Shown: positions 1 through 6,678, counted from the stretch's first letter. The stretch: DNA of 6,852 bases from a bacterium (GCA_030634585.1 DAOWAM010000028.1:1-6852); one strand, 5' to 3'. Notes: generated by a model from the letters alone, not told the origin. Program-made: numbers and translations.

Positions 1-38
1 AAATAAATTTATGATTGTAATAATTTAATTATTGTCTG

Positions 39-818
39 TTATTCTTTTTTGCCATTCAATAATTTTTTAACTTCTTCGATTTTTTTAGTCGCCTCTTCAA
101 TACCATCTTTAATGCCTTCTTTATTTTTTTCTGCTTGTTTTTTTTCTTCTATTCTTTCTTCTATTTCAATTTTTCGATCAATTTGTCTTCTTTTCTCATA
201 AAAACCAAGTAAACTAAAAACAATAATACTAGCAAAAATAATACCAATAATATTAAGAAAAAATAAGCTGAACGCGCCAACTGCCATCGACCACTCAAAA
301 AAAGCAAGGGCAATTCCACAAACTGCTAAAGGTGGTAAAACAGAGACAGCAATCGCCACTCCCGGTAAAACTTCGGATAATTTTGGTTTAGATAAAGCAT
401 AAGACGCGGCAATACCGGAAACAAAAGCAATAAAAAAATAAATCATTGACGGTCTAGTACGAGTTAAAATCTCAAAATTAATACTTTTGTTAGTAATAAA
501 CAAAGAAATGATAAACGCTAAAATGACAGAAAAAATAATCACTTCTAAGAGCAATAAACAGGATCGTTTAATTAACTTGAAATTAGCGGTTACCACACCC
601 ATAGATAAACTTAAAATAGGATAAAGAACTGGTGCAATTAGCATTCCACCAATAACTACGGTTGGGCTAGAAACTAATAATCCTAGTGTCGTAATCACAA
701 TCGACAACAAGAACATCAAGAAAAAATTATAACTTGGCGAACTGTAAGCAATTAATTTATTAACTACTGCACCTTTTTCTCCTGGTTCTAATTTAAAAAA
801 ATCTTGTTTTAACAACAT
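39..818 (-). CDS. DUF389 family integral membrane protein with charged C-terminal coiled coil
   Basis: This 259-residue membrane protein matches the DUF389 (TIGR00341-like) family, whose biochemical role is not established. About six hydrophobic segments are visible, near residues 31-50, 52-72, 86-108, 125-143, 150-171 and 180-204. Two family-typical blocks are present: a glycine/proline-rich stretch with IGGMLIAPVLYPI (about 57-69) and LPGVAIAVSVLPPLAV (151-166). After the last helix the protein turns into a Lys/Glu-rich tail (about 206-259) that looks like a cytoplasmic coiled coil; no signal peptide is needed. The ATG at 816-818 lies 11 nt after the asnS stop, so it is probably the last gene of the ATPase-asnS-DUF389 unit. 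No Shine-Dalgarno is visible before it. Family membership is confident; substrate and function are unknown. Confidence 0.85.
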   Translation of the reverse strand: MLLKQDFFKLEPGEKGAVVNKLIAYSSPSYNFFLMFLLSIVITTLGLLVSSPTVVIGGMLIAPVLYPILSLSMGVVTANFKLIKRSCLLLLEVIIFSVILAFIISLFITNKSINFEILTRTRPSMIYFFIAFVSGIAASYALSKPKLSEVLPGVAIAVSVLPPLAVCGIALAFFEWSMAVGAFSLFFLNIIGIIFASIIVFSLLGFYEKRRQIDRKIEIEERIEEKKQAEKNKEGIKDGIEEATKKIEEVKKLLNGKKE

Positions 819-829
819 GCTTTATTTTA

Positions 830-2134
830 TTAAGGTTGTAAACGATTGATTAAACGCGGAAAAGAAATTGCTTCTCGCACATGTGATAATCCACAAATCC
901 AAGTAACAATTCGTTCTAATCCCAGACCAAACCCAGAATGAGGAAAAGTACCATAACGACGAAGATCTAAATACCATTGATAGTCTGCTTCTTTTAGCTT
1001 AAACTCTTTGAGTTTTTTCTTCAAAGTAGCTAAATCATCAATCCGCTGTGAAGCGCCAATAATTTCCCCCCTACCCTCTGGCGCCAATAAATCGTTGCAT
1101 AAGGTTAGTTTTGGATTGTCTGGATCCGGCTTCATATAAAAAGCTTTTAATTTCGCTGGATAACGTTCAATAAAAAGCGGTCGATCGTATTGTTTAGATA
1201 AAATTGTTTCTTCATCGGCTCCCAAATCATCCCCCCATTTAATCTTACAACCTGTTTTTTGTAAATAGCCAATTGCTTGATCATAAGTTAGATGAGGAAA
1301 TGGCGTGATTACTTTTTCTAATTGTTTTACGTCTCTCTCCAAAATTATTAATTCCTGCTTTCTTCTCTTCAAAACTTGACCAATCAAATAACTAATCATT
1401 TTTTCTTGTAAAGCCATATTGCCTTGATGATCCATCCACGCTACTTCTGCTTCTAACATCCAAAACTCTGTTAAATGACGTCGTGTTTTTGATTTTTCTG
1501 CCCGAAAAGTTGGTCCAAAATTATAAACTTTTCCTAAAGCAGCGGATAATGCTTCTAAATAAAGTTGTCCCGATTGAGTTAAATATGCTGTTTGTCCAAA
1601 ATAAGGAACCTTAAATAAAGTAGATACCCCCTCACAAGATGACCCAGTCAAAATTGGCGTATCTGTAAGGATAAATCCTTCTTGTTTGAAAAACTCTCGT
1701 AAGATAATAATAATTTCGTTACGAATTTTTAAAATGGCTACTTGGCGAGGCGAACGAAACCAAAGATGCCGATGATTCATTAAAAAATCAATTCCATGCT
1801 CTTTCTTGCCAAGAGGCCAATCAGCTGATTGGCCAATAATTTTTAAATCATTTACTTGAATTTCGCAACCTGATGGCGCACGAGATTCTTCTTTGACTAA
1901 ACCAATTAATTGAATTGATGTTTCTAAATTAATCTGTTGACAGGCAGAAAAAACTTTTGATGACACTTCGTCTCGCGATACAATTGCCTGACAATAACCG
2001 CTTCCGTCTCTTACTTGAAGAAAATAAATACCACCCGAGCTACGACAGTTCGCCACCCAGCCCTTGATTGACACTTGCTGACCAATATATTGTTTAATAT
2101 TTTTTAGATAAATGTTTGATGTTTTCATATTCAT
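830..2134 (-). CDS. asnS: Asparaginyl-tRNA synthetase (class II AsnRS)
   Basis: This cytoplasmic class IIb enzyme charges tRNA-Asn with asparagine. From the ATG at 2134 it has 434 residues, close to the usual 430-466. An N-terminal OB-fold anticodon-binding domain (first ~105 residues, with GWVANCRSSG and FLQVRDGSG) is followed by the catalytic core. Motif 2 reads FRAEKSKTRRHLTEFWMLE and motif 3 GFGLGLERIV, with the conserved Arg. The RRHLTEFWMLE wording favours AsnRS over AspRS, which usually has an RxxRQPEFTQ-type motif 2. The frame also extends to a TTG at 2164, but that would overlap the upstream ATPase by 23 nt and add a Lys-rich leader absent from relatives. ATGs at 2134 (7 nt after the ATPase stop) or 2128 are more likely. 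The MKT after the second ATG resembles known AsnRS N termini. No strong ribosome binding site separates the two choices. Confidence 0.95.
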   Translation of the reverse strand: MNMKTSNIYLKNIKQYIGQQVSIKGWVANCRSSGGIYFLQVRDGSGYCQAIVSRDEVSSKVFSACQQINLETSIQLIGLVKEESRAPSGCEIQVNDLKIIGQSADWPLGKKEHGIDFLMNHRHLWFRSPRQVAILKIRNEIIIILREFFKQEGFILTDTPILTGSSCEGVSTLFKVPYFGQTAYLTQSGQLYLEALSAALGKVYNFGPTFRAEKSKTRRHLTEFWMLEAEVAWMDHQGNMALQEKMISYLIGQVLKRRKQELIILERDVKQLEKVITPFPHLTYDQAIGYLQKTGCKIKWGDDLGADEETILSKQYDRPLFIERYPAKLKAFYMKPDPDNPKLTLCNDLLAPEGRGEIIGASQRIDDLATLKKKLKEFKLKEADYQWYLDLRRYGTFPHSGFGLGLERIVTWICGLSHVREAISFPRLINRLQP

Positions 2135-2141
2135 TATTTTA

Positions 2142-4754
2142 TTACTTTTTTGCTTTTTTGACAATGAAAAAGTGTTTAACCATTTCTATCAAAATTATTT
2201 TAATCAATCCTAAAGTTAAAACTATTGACCAGTCAGTCAAACCCAAAGGAACCGTTCGAAGTAAAACTTGCAGTACGGGCAAATAAACCGCCAATAAAAG
2301 CATTATCCAACCAACTGCCACTGCTCCCAATAAATAAATATTAGAAAAGAAGTGCTTATGAAAAATAGAATGTCGTAAACTGCGACAAGAGAAAACATAA
2401 AGTAAAGAATCAAACCCCAAGGCAACAAAAATTAAAGTTCTTAAATGAGGAAAATCATAGCCGCTTCGATAAAGGTAATAATACAGACTTAATAAAATTA
2501 CGTCGGTGATAAGGCCAATGACAAAAATCAATACCTTCATTTCTTTATCCAACAATTTACCAGTATGTCCTCGTGGTTTTTCTGTCATTACTTCTGGTTC
2601 TCCCGGTTCGAAAGCCAGCGCAAAATCAGGAAAACCATCTTCAACTAAATTAATCCACAAAATTTGCGCTGCTGTTACTGGCAATGGCATCCCCATCAAT
2701 AAGCTACCTAAGATTAAAATCATCTCACTAAAACTACTCGTCAACAAATAAAGAACTACCTTCTTAATATTATCGAAGATGAATCTTCCTTGCTTAATAA
2801 TTTCAACAATTGTTTTAAAATTATTATCCAACAAAATCACATCTGCTGTCTCTTTGGTCACGTCTGAGCCTGAGCCAAGTGCTAAACCGATATCAGCTGA
2901 TTTAACTGCCGGCGCATCATTTACTCCATCACCGGTCATCGCCACCACTTCACCCGCTGACTGTAACGCATCAATAATTCTTAGCTTATGTCTTGGTTCC
3001 ACGCGAGCAAAAACATTAACTCTTTGAATCGCTTTACTAAACTCTTGATCATTCAAATGGTCAATTTTCTCGCCCAACATAAGATGTTTTTCAGAGGCAG
3101 AAATGCCAATTTCTTGAGCAATTGCTTGAGCTGTTAATAAATGATCACCAGTGACAATCATTATCCGCAATCCAGCCGACCGACAAATTTTAATTGTTTC
3201 TTTTATTTCCGAACGAAGTGGATCTTTCAAAGCAATCAATCCAATTAAAGTCAGCCCCTGCTTGATTTCATATTCGTTCAATTTAACCTGATCATCGTTC
3301 GCATCTTTATAACCAACTGCCAAAACTCTTAACCCTTGTTTGGTCAATTCATTACACTGGGTTTGAATCACTTTTCGCTGTTGCCGATTAATCTCTTGAT
3401 CCATACCATTAATTCTTGTCTTCATTGACCACTCCAGTAATTTTTCTGGCGCGCCCTTTAAATAAATGATTTTCTTTCCACTATTTTTATCAAGGTGTAG
3501 AGTCGCCATAAATTTATTTTCTGAAGAGAATGGAATTTCGTCTAACCGAGGGTATTGTTCGTTTAATTTTTCTTGACTTAGATCAGATTGAATAGCACTT
3601 AAAAGAAGCGCTCGCTCAGTAGGTTCACCAATAATTTGCTGGTCTTTTAATGTTTGTTTTGGATTAGCTAACACAGCATTATTACAAAGCAACGCAATTT
3701 TCAAAGATAAGTTTCTGTCAGTAGATAGAATATTATTTACCCGCATTTTTCCTTCGGTTAAAGTACCAGTTTTATCACAACAAATTACCGTAGTTGAGCC
3801 TAATGTTTCCGCCGCCACCAATTTTCTTACCAAGCCCTTTTTCTTTAGAATTCTTTGCATACCAATCGCCAAGATCACCGTAATGACGACCGCAAGACCC
3901 TCAGGAATCGCCGCTACGGCAATAGCCACCGAAGTTAACAACATCTCAATAAAAGAATGCTGTTTTAATAAACCAACTAATAAAATAATGGTACAAACAA
4001 CCGCCACGATAATTCCAAACAAACCGCTAAGTTTAATTATCTTTTTCTGTAGAGGCGTCTTATCTTCTTTGGTTTCTTTAATTAACGTAGCAATTCTTCC
4101 TAACTCTGTTTTTAGACCGGTCTGACAAACAACCATACTTCCTTTACCAGAAGCAACTATTGTTCCCATATAAACCATATTTTCCCGGTCGGCCAACATT
4201 GTTCCCGCCGCCAGACAATCCACATTTTTATTAGAAGGTACTGATTCACCTGTTAACGACGCTTCAACTATCTGTAAATTATTGGCCGTTAATAATCGGC
4301 CATCAGCCGGAATAAAATTTCCAGCCGACAAAAGAACAATGTCGCCCGGAACAATTTCTTCTATGTTTAAAAGTTTTTCTTGTCCGTCTCTGATTACTTT
4401 GGATTGTCGATGGAGTAATTTTTTTAATGCCTCTAGACTTCGTTCTGCCTTATTTTCTTGGACAAAACCAATCATCGTATTGACCAACACAGACAATAAA
4501 ATAACGCTGGCATCAAGATGTTCCTTTAGCAATAAAGAAATGATACCAGCGATTAGCAAAATATAGATTAATGGACTATTGAGTTGTTTCAATAAAATAA
4601 TTAAGGAAGTTAACCTTTTCTTGCTGGGCAGTTTATTTTGTCCATATTTTTTTAATCTCTGTTTGGATTCTTCCTCGCTTAAACCACGTTTGTTACTTTT
4701 TAATAAAGAAAAGATTTTTGGTAAGTTTAAATTGTGCCAAATTATTTGTTCCAT
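2142..4754 (-). CDS. P2-type (Ca2+-ATPase-like) cation-transporting P-type ATPase
   Basis: This 870-residue membrane pump uses ATP to move a cation and forms a phospho-aspartate intermediate. Seen in order: an N-terminal cation-ATPase domain (about 1-55), TM1-2 (about 53-98), an actuator domain with TGES at 168-171, TM3-4 with VAAIPEGL (280-287), phosphorylation motif DKTGTLT (Asp327), nucleotide-binding KGAPE (433-437), DPLR (511-514), TGD (535-537), hinge TGDGVNDAP (607-615), and a C-terminal TM5-10 block. Compared with SERCA from memory, the site II ligands look kept: Val/Ala/Ile around Glu285, Asn702 and Asp706. Site I looks altered: the position of N768 is Ser674, T799 is Glu705, and the TM8 glutamate is not obvious; E771 is kept as Glu677. 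This suggests one ion site, as in PMCA- or LMCA1-like pumps. Ca2+ is most likely, but Mn2+, Na+ or H+ cannot be excluded. It is the first protein gene after tRNA-Lys and is followed 7 nt later by asnS. Confidence 0.93.
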   Translation of the reverse strand: MEQIIWHNLNLPKIFSLLKSNKRGLSEEESKQRLKKYGQNKLPSKKRLTSLIILLKQLNSPLIYILLIAGIISLLLKEHLDASVILLSVLVNTMIGFVQENKAERSLEALKKLLHRQSKVIRDGQEKLLNIEEIVPGDIVLLSAGNFIPADGRLLTANNLQIVEASLTGESVPSNKNVDCLAAGTMLADRENMVYMGTIVASGKGSMVVCQTGLKTELGRIATLIKETKEDKTPLQKKIIKLSGLFGIIVAVVCTIILLVGLLKQHSFIEMLLTSVAIAVAAIPEGLAVVITVILAIGMQRILKKKGLVRKLVAAETLGSTTVICCDKTGTLTEGKMRVNNILSTDRNLSLKIALLCNNAVLANPKQTLKDQQIIGEPTERALLLSAIQSDLSQEKLNEQYPRLDEIPFSSENKFMATLHLDKNSGKKIIYLKGAPEKLLEWSMKTRINGMDQEINRQQRKVIQTQCNELTKQGLRVLAVGYKDANDDQVKLNEYEIKQGLTLIGLIALKDPLRSEIKETIKICRSAGLRIMIVTGDHLLTAQAIAQEIGISASEKHLMLGEKIDHLNDQEFSKAIQRVNVFARVEPRHKLRIIDALQSAGEVVAMTGDGVNDAPAVKSADIGLALGSGSDVTKETADVILLDNNFKTIVEIIKQGRFIFDNIKKVVLYLLTSSFSEMILILGSLLMGMPLPVTAAQILWINLVEDGFPDFALAFEPGEPEVMTEKPRGHTGKLLDKEMKVLIFVIGLITDVILLSLYYYLYRSGYDFPHLRTLIFVALGFDSLLYVFSCRSLRHSIFHKHFFSNIYLLGAVAVGWIMLLLAVYLPVLQVLLRTVPLGLTDWSIVLTLGLIKIILIEMVKHFFIVKKAKK

Positions 4755-4782
4755 TTATAAAAACATTAGAAAATGATTTTTT

Positions 4783-4810
4783 GCCCGCTCACCAGTATGA
4801 GATGAGGGGC
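4783..4810 (-). other. GC-rich imperfect hairpin between tRNA-Lys and the ATPase gene
   Basis: GCCC-G-CTCA (4783-4791) pairs with TGAG-GGGC (4803-4810): 8 bp with one bulged base and an 11-nt loop. On the minus strand CTCAT is duplicated (CTCATCTCAT), so TGAG can pair with either copy and two alternative hairpins are possible. It stands out in AT-rich surroundings. On the minus strand it is followed by A residues, and on the plus strand by TTGCAC, so neither side has the U-tract of an intrinsic terminator. It lies in the 72-nt spacer between the CCA end of the tRNA and the ATPase start, and might take part in tRNA 3' processing, mRNA stability or leader control. The function is unknown. Confidence 0.4.
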
Positions 4811-4826
4811 TTGCACTTTGAAATTT

Positions 4827-4900
4827 TGGTAGGTCTGCAGGGAATCGAACCCTGATCAATGGCTTAAAAGGCCACTGCTCTACCGTTGAGCTACAAACCC
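4827..4900 (-). tRNA. tRNA-Lys(UUU) with encoded CCA
   Basis: Read on the minus strand, a complete cloverleaf folds by eye. The acceptor stem GGGTTTG pairs with CAGACCT (two G-U pairs), and the discriminator is A73. The D arm is GCTC/GAGC with a short 7-nt loop holding GG. The anticodon stem GTGGC/GCCAT closes loop CTTTTAA, giving anticodon TTT (Lys, codons AAA/AAG). The variable loop is 4 nt, and the T arm is CAGGG/CCCTG with loop TTCGATT. CCA at 4829-4827 is encoded in the genome. It is the only tRNA in the window. It begins immediately beside a 12-bp palindrome and diverges from dnaB. No terminator separates it from the ATPase gene, so it may start a tRNA-mRNA cotranscript. A minus-strand frame through it (4755-4982) is a chance reading. 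Confidence 0.96.
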
Positions 4901-4901
4901 T

Positions 4902-4913
4902 CTGAATATTCAG
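4902..4913. repeat. Perfect 12-bp palindrome CTGAATATTCAG
   Basis: The sequence CTGAATATTCAG is fully self-complementary. It ends 2 bp upstream of the first base of tRNA-Lys and abuts the first DnaA-box-like element. It could be a dimeric repressor operator near the tRNA start point, a processing hairpin in the tRNA leader, or chance in AT-rich DNA. No family is recognised. Confidence 0.4.
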
Positions 4914-4931
4914 TGGATAATTACTGGATAA
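4912..4931 (-). promoter_or_regulatory. Two tandem DnaA-box-like 9-mers
   Basis: On the minus strand the sequence reads TTATCCAGT (4931-4923) then TTATCCACT (4920-4912). Against the DnaA-box consensus TTATNCACA these match at 7 and 8 of 9 positions. They share orientation and lie 11 bp apart start to start, about one helical turn, which would place two DnaA molecules on the same face. They sit between tRNA-Lys and dnaB and overlap the possible tRNA promoter. They may tie transcription of dnaB or the tRNA to DnaA level, or belong to an origin. Chance is possible in AT-rich DNA, but the paired spacing is suggestive. Confidence 0.4.
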
Positions 4932-4944
4932 CTTAATTTGACAA
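4916..4944 (-). promoter_or_regulatory. Possible promoter for tRNA-Lys
   Basis: On the minus strand TTGTCA (4944-4939) is followed after 17 nt by ATTATC (4921-4916), a weak -10. A start about 7 nt further on would leave a leader of roughly 9 nt before the tRNA. The -35 overlaps the plus-strand TTGACA and the -10 overlaps a DnaA-box-like element. This is a weak match by eye only. Confidence 0.25.
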
Positions 4945-4979
4945 TCGGCAAAAATTAAACAATAATATAGAAGTATAAT
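4938..4979 (+). promoter_or_regulatory. Possible dnaB promoter region
   Basis: A consensus -35, TTGACA (4938-4943), is followed at 17-bp spacing by AATAAT (4961-4966), a plausible -10. A perfect TATAAT occurs at 4974-4979 but is 30 bp from TTGACA, so it would need another, unseen -35. A second TATAAT at 5003-5008 would give a nearly leaderless dnaB message. Such hexamers are common in AT-rich DNA, so the exact start point is uncertain. Confidence 0.35.
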
Positions 4980-5010
4980 CAATTTAATTTTAAACTAAAA
5001 AATATAATTT
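4951..5010. other. Extremely AT-rich 60-bp tract beside DnaA-box-like sites
   Basis: Only 5 of 60 bases are G or C. The tract lies between the DnaA-box-like pair and the dnaB start. It could act as a DNA-unwinding element if the region is an origin, or simply be an AT-rich promoter and 5' untranslated region. The general AT-richness of the genome weakens the first reading. Confidence 0.3.
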
Positions 5011-5016
5011 AGCAAG

Positions 5017-6360
5017 ATGAAAATAAATAAAACAGAAATTGGAAAACTTCCTCCACAGAATATTGATGCTGAACAATCCGTGTTGGGTTGTTTATTAATT
5101 GATAAAGAAGCAATTATTAAAATAGCTGATATTTTAAAATCGGGTGATTTTTACAAAAGCACGCACCAAATAATTTTCAGTATAATGCTGGAACTTTTTG
5201 AGCAACAAGAACCGATTGATATTCTTAGTTTGTCTAATCGATTAGCAGAAAAAAAGAAATTAAAAAAAATTGGTGGAAGGAGTTATCTAGCCAGTTTAGC
5301 TAATTCGGTTCCCACATCAACAAATATATTATCTTACGCTAAAATTGTTCAACGAAAATCTACGCTCCGAAAATTAATTCAAACTAGTTCTGATGTTTCT
5401 GAATTAGCTTATCAAGAAGGAGAAGATACATCAAATATTCTTGATCAAGCTGAACAAAAATTATTTGCTATTTCGCAACGTTATCTTCGACAAAATTTTG
5501 TTGCTATTCAAGATTTATTACCAGAAGCTTATGAGCGAATTGAAAAACTGCACAAACAAAAAGGTTTATTACGTGGATTATCAACTGGTTTTATTGATTT
5601 AGATAATGTTTTAGCTGGATTACAAAACGCTAATCTAATTATTTTAGCCGCTCGTCCCTCAATGGGTAAATCAAGTTTAGCGTTAGATATCGCCCGTAAT
5701 ATCGCTATTGGACAAAAAGTGCCTGTAGGAATTTTTAGTTTGGAAATGTCTAAAGAAGAAATCATTGATCGTTTTCTTTGCGCACAATCCAATCTTAATT
5801 TATGGAAAATGCGAACTGGAAATCTTTCTACGGCTAAAGATAGTAATGATTTTAGTAAATTGAATGAAGCAATTAATGATTTATCAGAAGCCAAAGTTTT
5901 TATTGATGATTCACCAATTGCCAATATTATGGAGGTTCGCAGTAAAGCACGTCGATTACAAATGGAACATCAGGTTGGTTTTATCGTATTAGATTATTTA
6001 CAATTGATGGAAGCAAATCGAGAAAGCAGAGTACAAGAAATTTCTGAAATTTCTCGCGGATTAAAATCAATCGCGCGCGAACTTAATATTCCTATTTTAG
6101 CGCTTTCCCAACTTTCACGAGCGGTAGAATCAAGAACGCCGTCTATTCCTAAACTCTCTGACTTACGAGAATCGGGCGCGTTAGAGCAAGACGCTGACGT
6201 CGTCCTTTTTATTTATCGTGAAGATATGTATCGTAAAGACAGTAATAAACCGAATATTGCCGATCTAATTGTCGCTAAACATCGAAATGGACCAGCTGGT
6301 ATGACAATTAATTTATATTTTGATAAAACTATAGCCAGTTTCAAAAATTTACAAAAATAA
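5017..6360 (+). CDS. dnaB: Replicative DNA helicase DnaB
   Basis: This 447-residue cytoplasmic protein is the hexameric 5'-3' helicase that opens DNA at the replication fork and works with DnaG primase. The N-terminal domain begins with LPPQNIDAEQSVLG (11-24), typical for bacterial DnaB, and spans about 10-115. A linker follows, then the RecA-like domain from about 183. Walker A is ARPSMGKSS (212-220, Lys218), the catalytic glutamate lies in SLEMS (Glu243), Walker B is IVLDYLQL (323-330, Asp326), and SQLSR (365-369), DLRESGALEQDAD (382-394) and the arginine-finger loop KHRNGPAG (421-428) are intact. The length is normal and no intein interrupts it. The ATG at 5017 suits the family; upstream AGCAAG is not a convincing ribosome binding site. 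It diverges from tRNA-Lys and is followed after 32 nt by a recR relic. Confidence 0.97.
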   Translation: MKINKTEIGKLPPQNIDAEQSVLGCLLIDKEAIIKIADILKSGDFYKSTHQIIFSIMLELFEQQEPIDILSLSNRLAEKKKLKKIGGRSYLASLANSVPTSTNILSYAKIVQRKSTLRKLIQTSSDVSELAYQEGEDTSNILDQAEQKLFAISQRYLRQNFVAIQDLLPEAYERIEKLHKQKGLLRGLSTGFIDLDNVLAGLQNANLIILAARPSMGKSSLALDIARNIAIGQKVPVGIFSLEMSKEEIIDRFLCAQSNLNLWKMRTGNLSTAKDSNDFSKLNEAINDLSEAKVFIDDSPIANIMEVRSKARRLQMEHQVGFIVLDYLQLMEANRESRVQEISEISRGLKSIARELNIPILALSQLSRAVESRTPSIPKLSDLRESGALEQDADVVLFIYREDMYRKDSNKPNIADLIVAKHRNGPAGMTINLYFDKTIASFKNLQK

Positions 6361-6392
6361 ATAATCCATTCAGATATATTAGTTAGTAATAA

Positions 6393-6539
6393 TGTCGTCT
6401 TAATTTAACTAAACTTCTCCAACCTTATAAAATAAAAATTAGCCAGCTAGGACGCGGACTATCCATGAGCAGTGATTTAGAATATGTTGATAAAATTACA
6501 TTAACTAACGCTTTTCAAGGACGAAAAATAATTAAATAA
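6393..6539 (+). pseudogene. recR: C-terminal relic of recombination mediator RecR
   Basis: A frame open from just after the stop at 6390-6392 to TAA at 6537-6539 encodes 48 residues that match the end of RecR. LTKLLQPYKIKIS is followed by GRGLSMSSDLEYVD, ITLTNAFQGRK and the stop. Known RecR proteins end with a pattern like KVTRIA.GLPVGGDLEYADEVTL..AL.GR (recalled from B. subtilis-type sequences). RecR works with RecF/RecO to load RecA. The first ~150 residues (helix-hairpin-helix, zinc finger and most of Toprim) are absent: dnaB ends 32 nt upstream and no RecR sequence is visible in other frames between. The usually conserved VGG is MSS here, consistent with decay. The only ATG (6465) would give 24 residues. 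This is either a true relic left by a deletion/rearrangement or an assembly join. Confidence 0.72.
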
Positions 6540-6558
6540 AAAACTATTAGACTCTATT

Positions 6559-6593
6559 AATAAACCCATTAGAAAAATTCTAATGGGTTTATT
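6559..6593 (+). terminator. Intrinsic terminator with 16-bp perfect stem
   Basis: AATAAACCCATTAGAA (6559-6574) pairs perfectly with TTCTAATGGGTTTATT (6578-6593) around a 3-nt AAA loop. The plus strand continues with CTTTTATTAATTG, giving a U-rich tail. It sits 20 nt after the recR relic stop and would end the dnaB transcript. The opposite strand is also T-rich at the stem end, so it may also stop rplU transcription arriving from the right, though the plus direction fits better. Confidence 0.85.
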
Positions 6594-6678
6594 CTTTTAT
6601 TAATTGTTTGTTATGTGTCAATCAGTAGACTAATTAGATAATCTGAAAATGTAGAATAATTAAATAAAAAATATTATT
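6594..6678. other. AT-rich convergent spacer
   Basis: This short stretch lies between the terminator and the rplU stop. It holds an 8-bp palindrome CTAATTAG (6630-6637) and A/T runs that could form only weak hairpins after rplU. I see no gene or convincing signal in it. Confidence 0.4.

Noticed and set aside
19..33. AATAATT-T-AATTATT inverted repeat after the DUF389 gene as a terminator
   Set aside because: The stem is only A/T pairs with a one-base loop, so it would not be a stable terminator and is expected by chance here.
2506..4776. Several 65-94 codon plus-strand frames opposite the ATPase gene
   Set aside because: They are antisense to an intact, motif-complete P-type ATPase and show no protein family features.
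4783..4810. Hairpin as an intrinsic terminator of tRNA-Lys
   Set aside because: On the tRNA strand it is followed by A residues, not a U-tract.
4755..4982. 75-codon minus-strand frame across the tRNA region
   Set aside because: It runs straight through the tRNA-Lys gene and its spacer; its peptide is the typical chance reading of a tRNA gene with no protein family signal.
5529..5924. 131-codon minus-strand frame inside dnaB
   Set aside because: It is antisense to the conserved Walker A region of dnaB and has no recognisable domain.
5017..6360. Intein within DnaB
   Set aside because: DnaB is a frequent intein host, but this protein has normal length and uninterrupted motifs.
6465..6539. 24-codon ATG-started gene after dnaB
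   Set aside because: The RecR similarity continues upstream of this ATG, so it is the end of a relic rather than a separate small gene.
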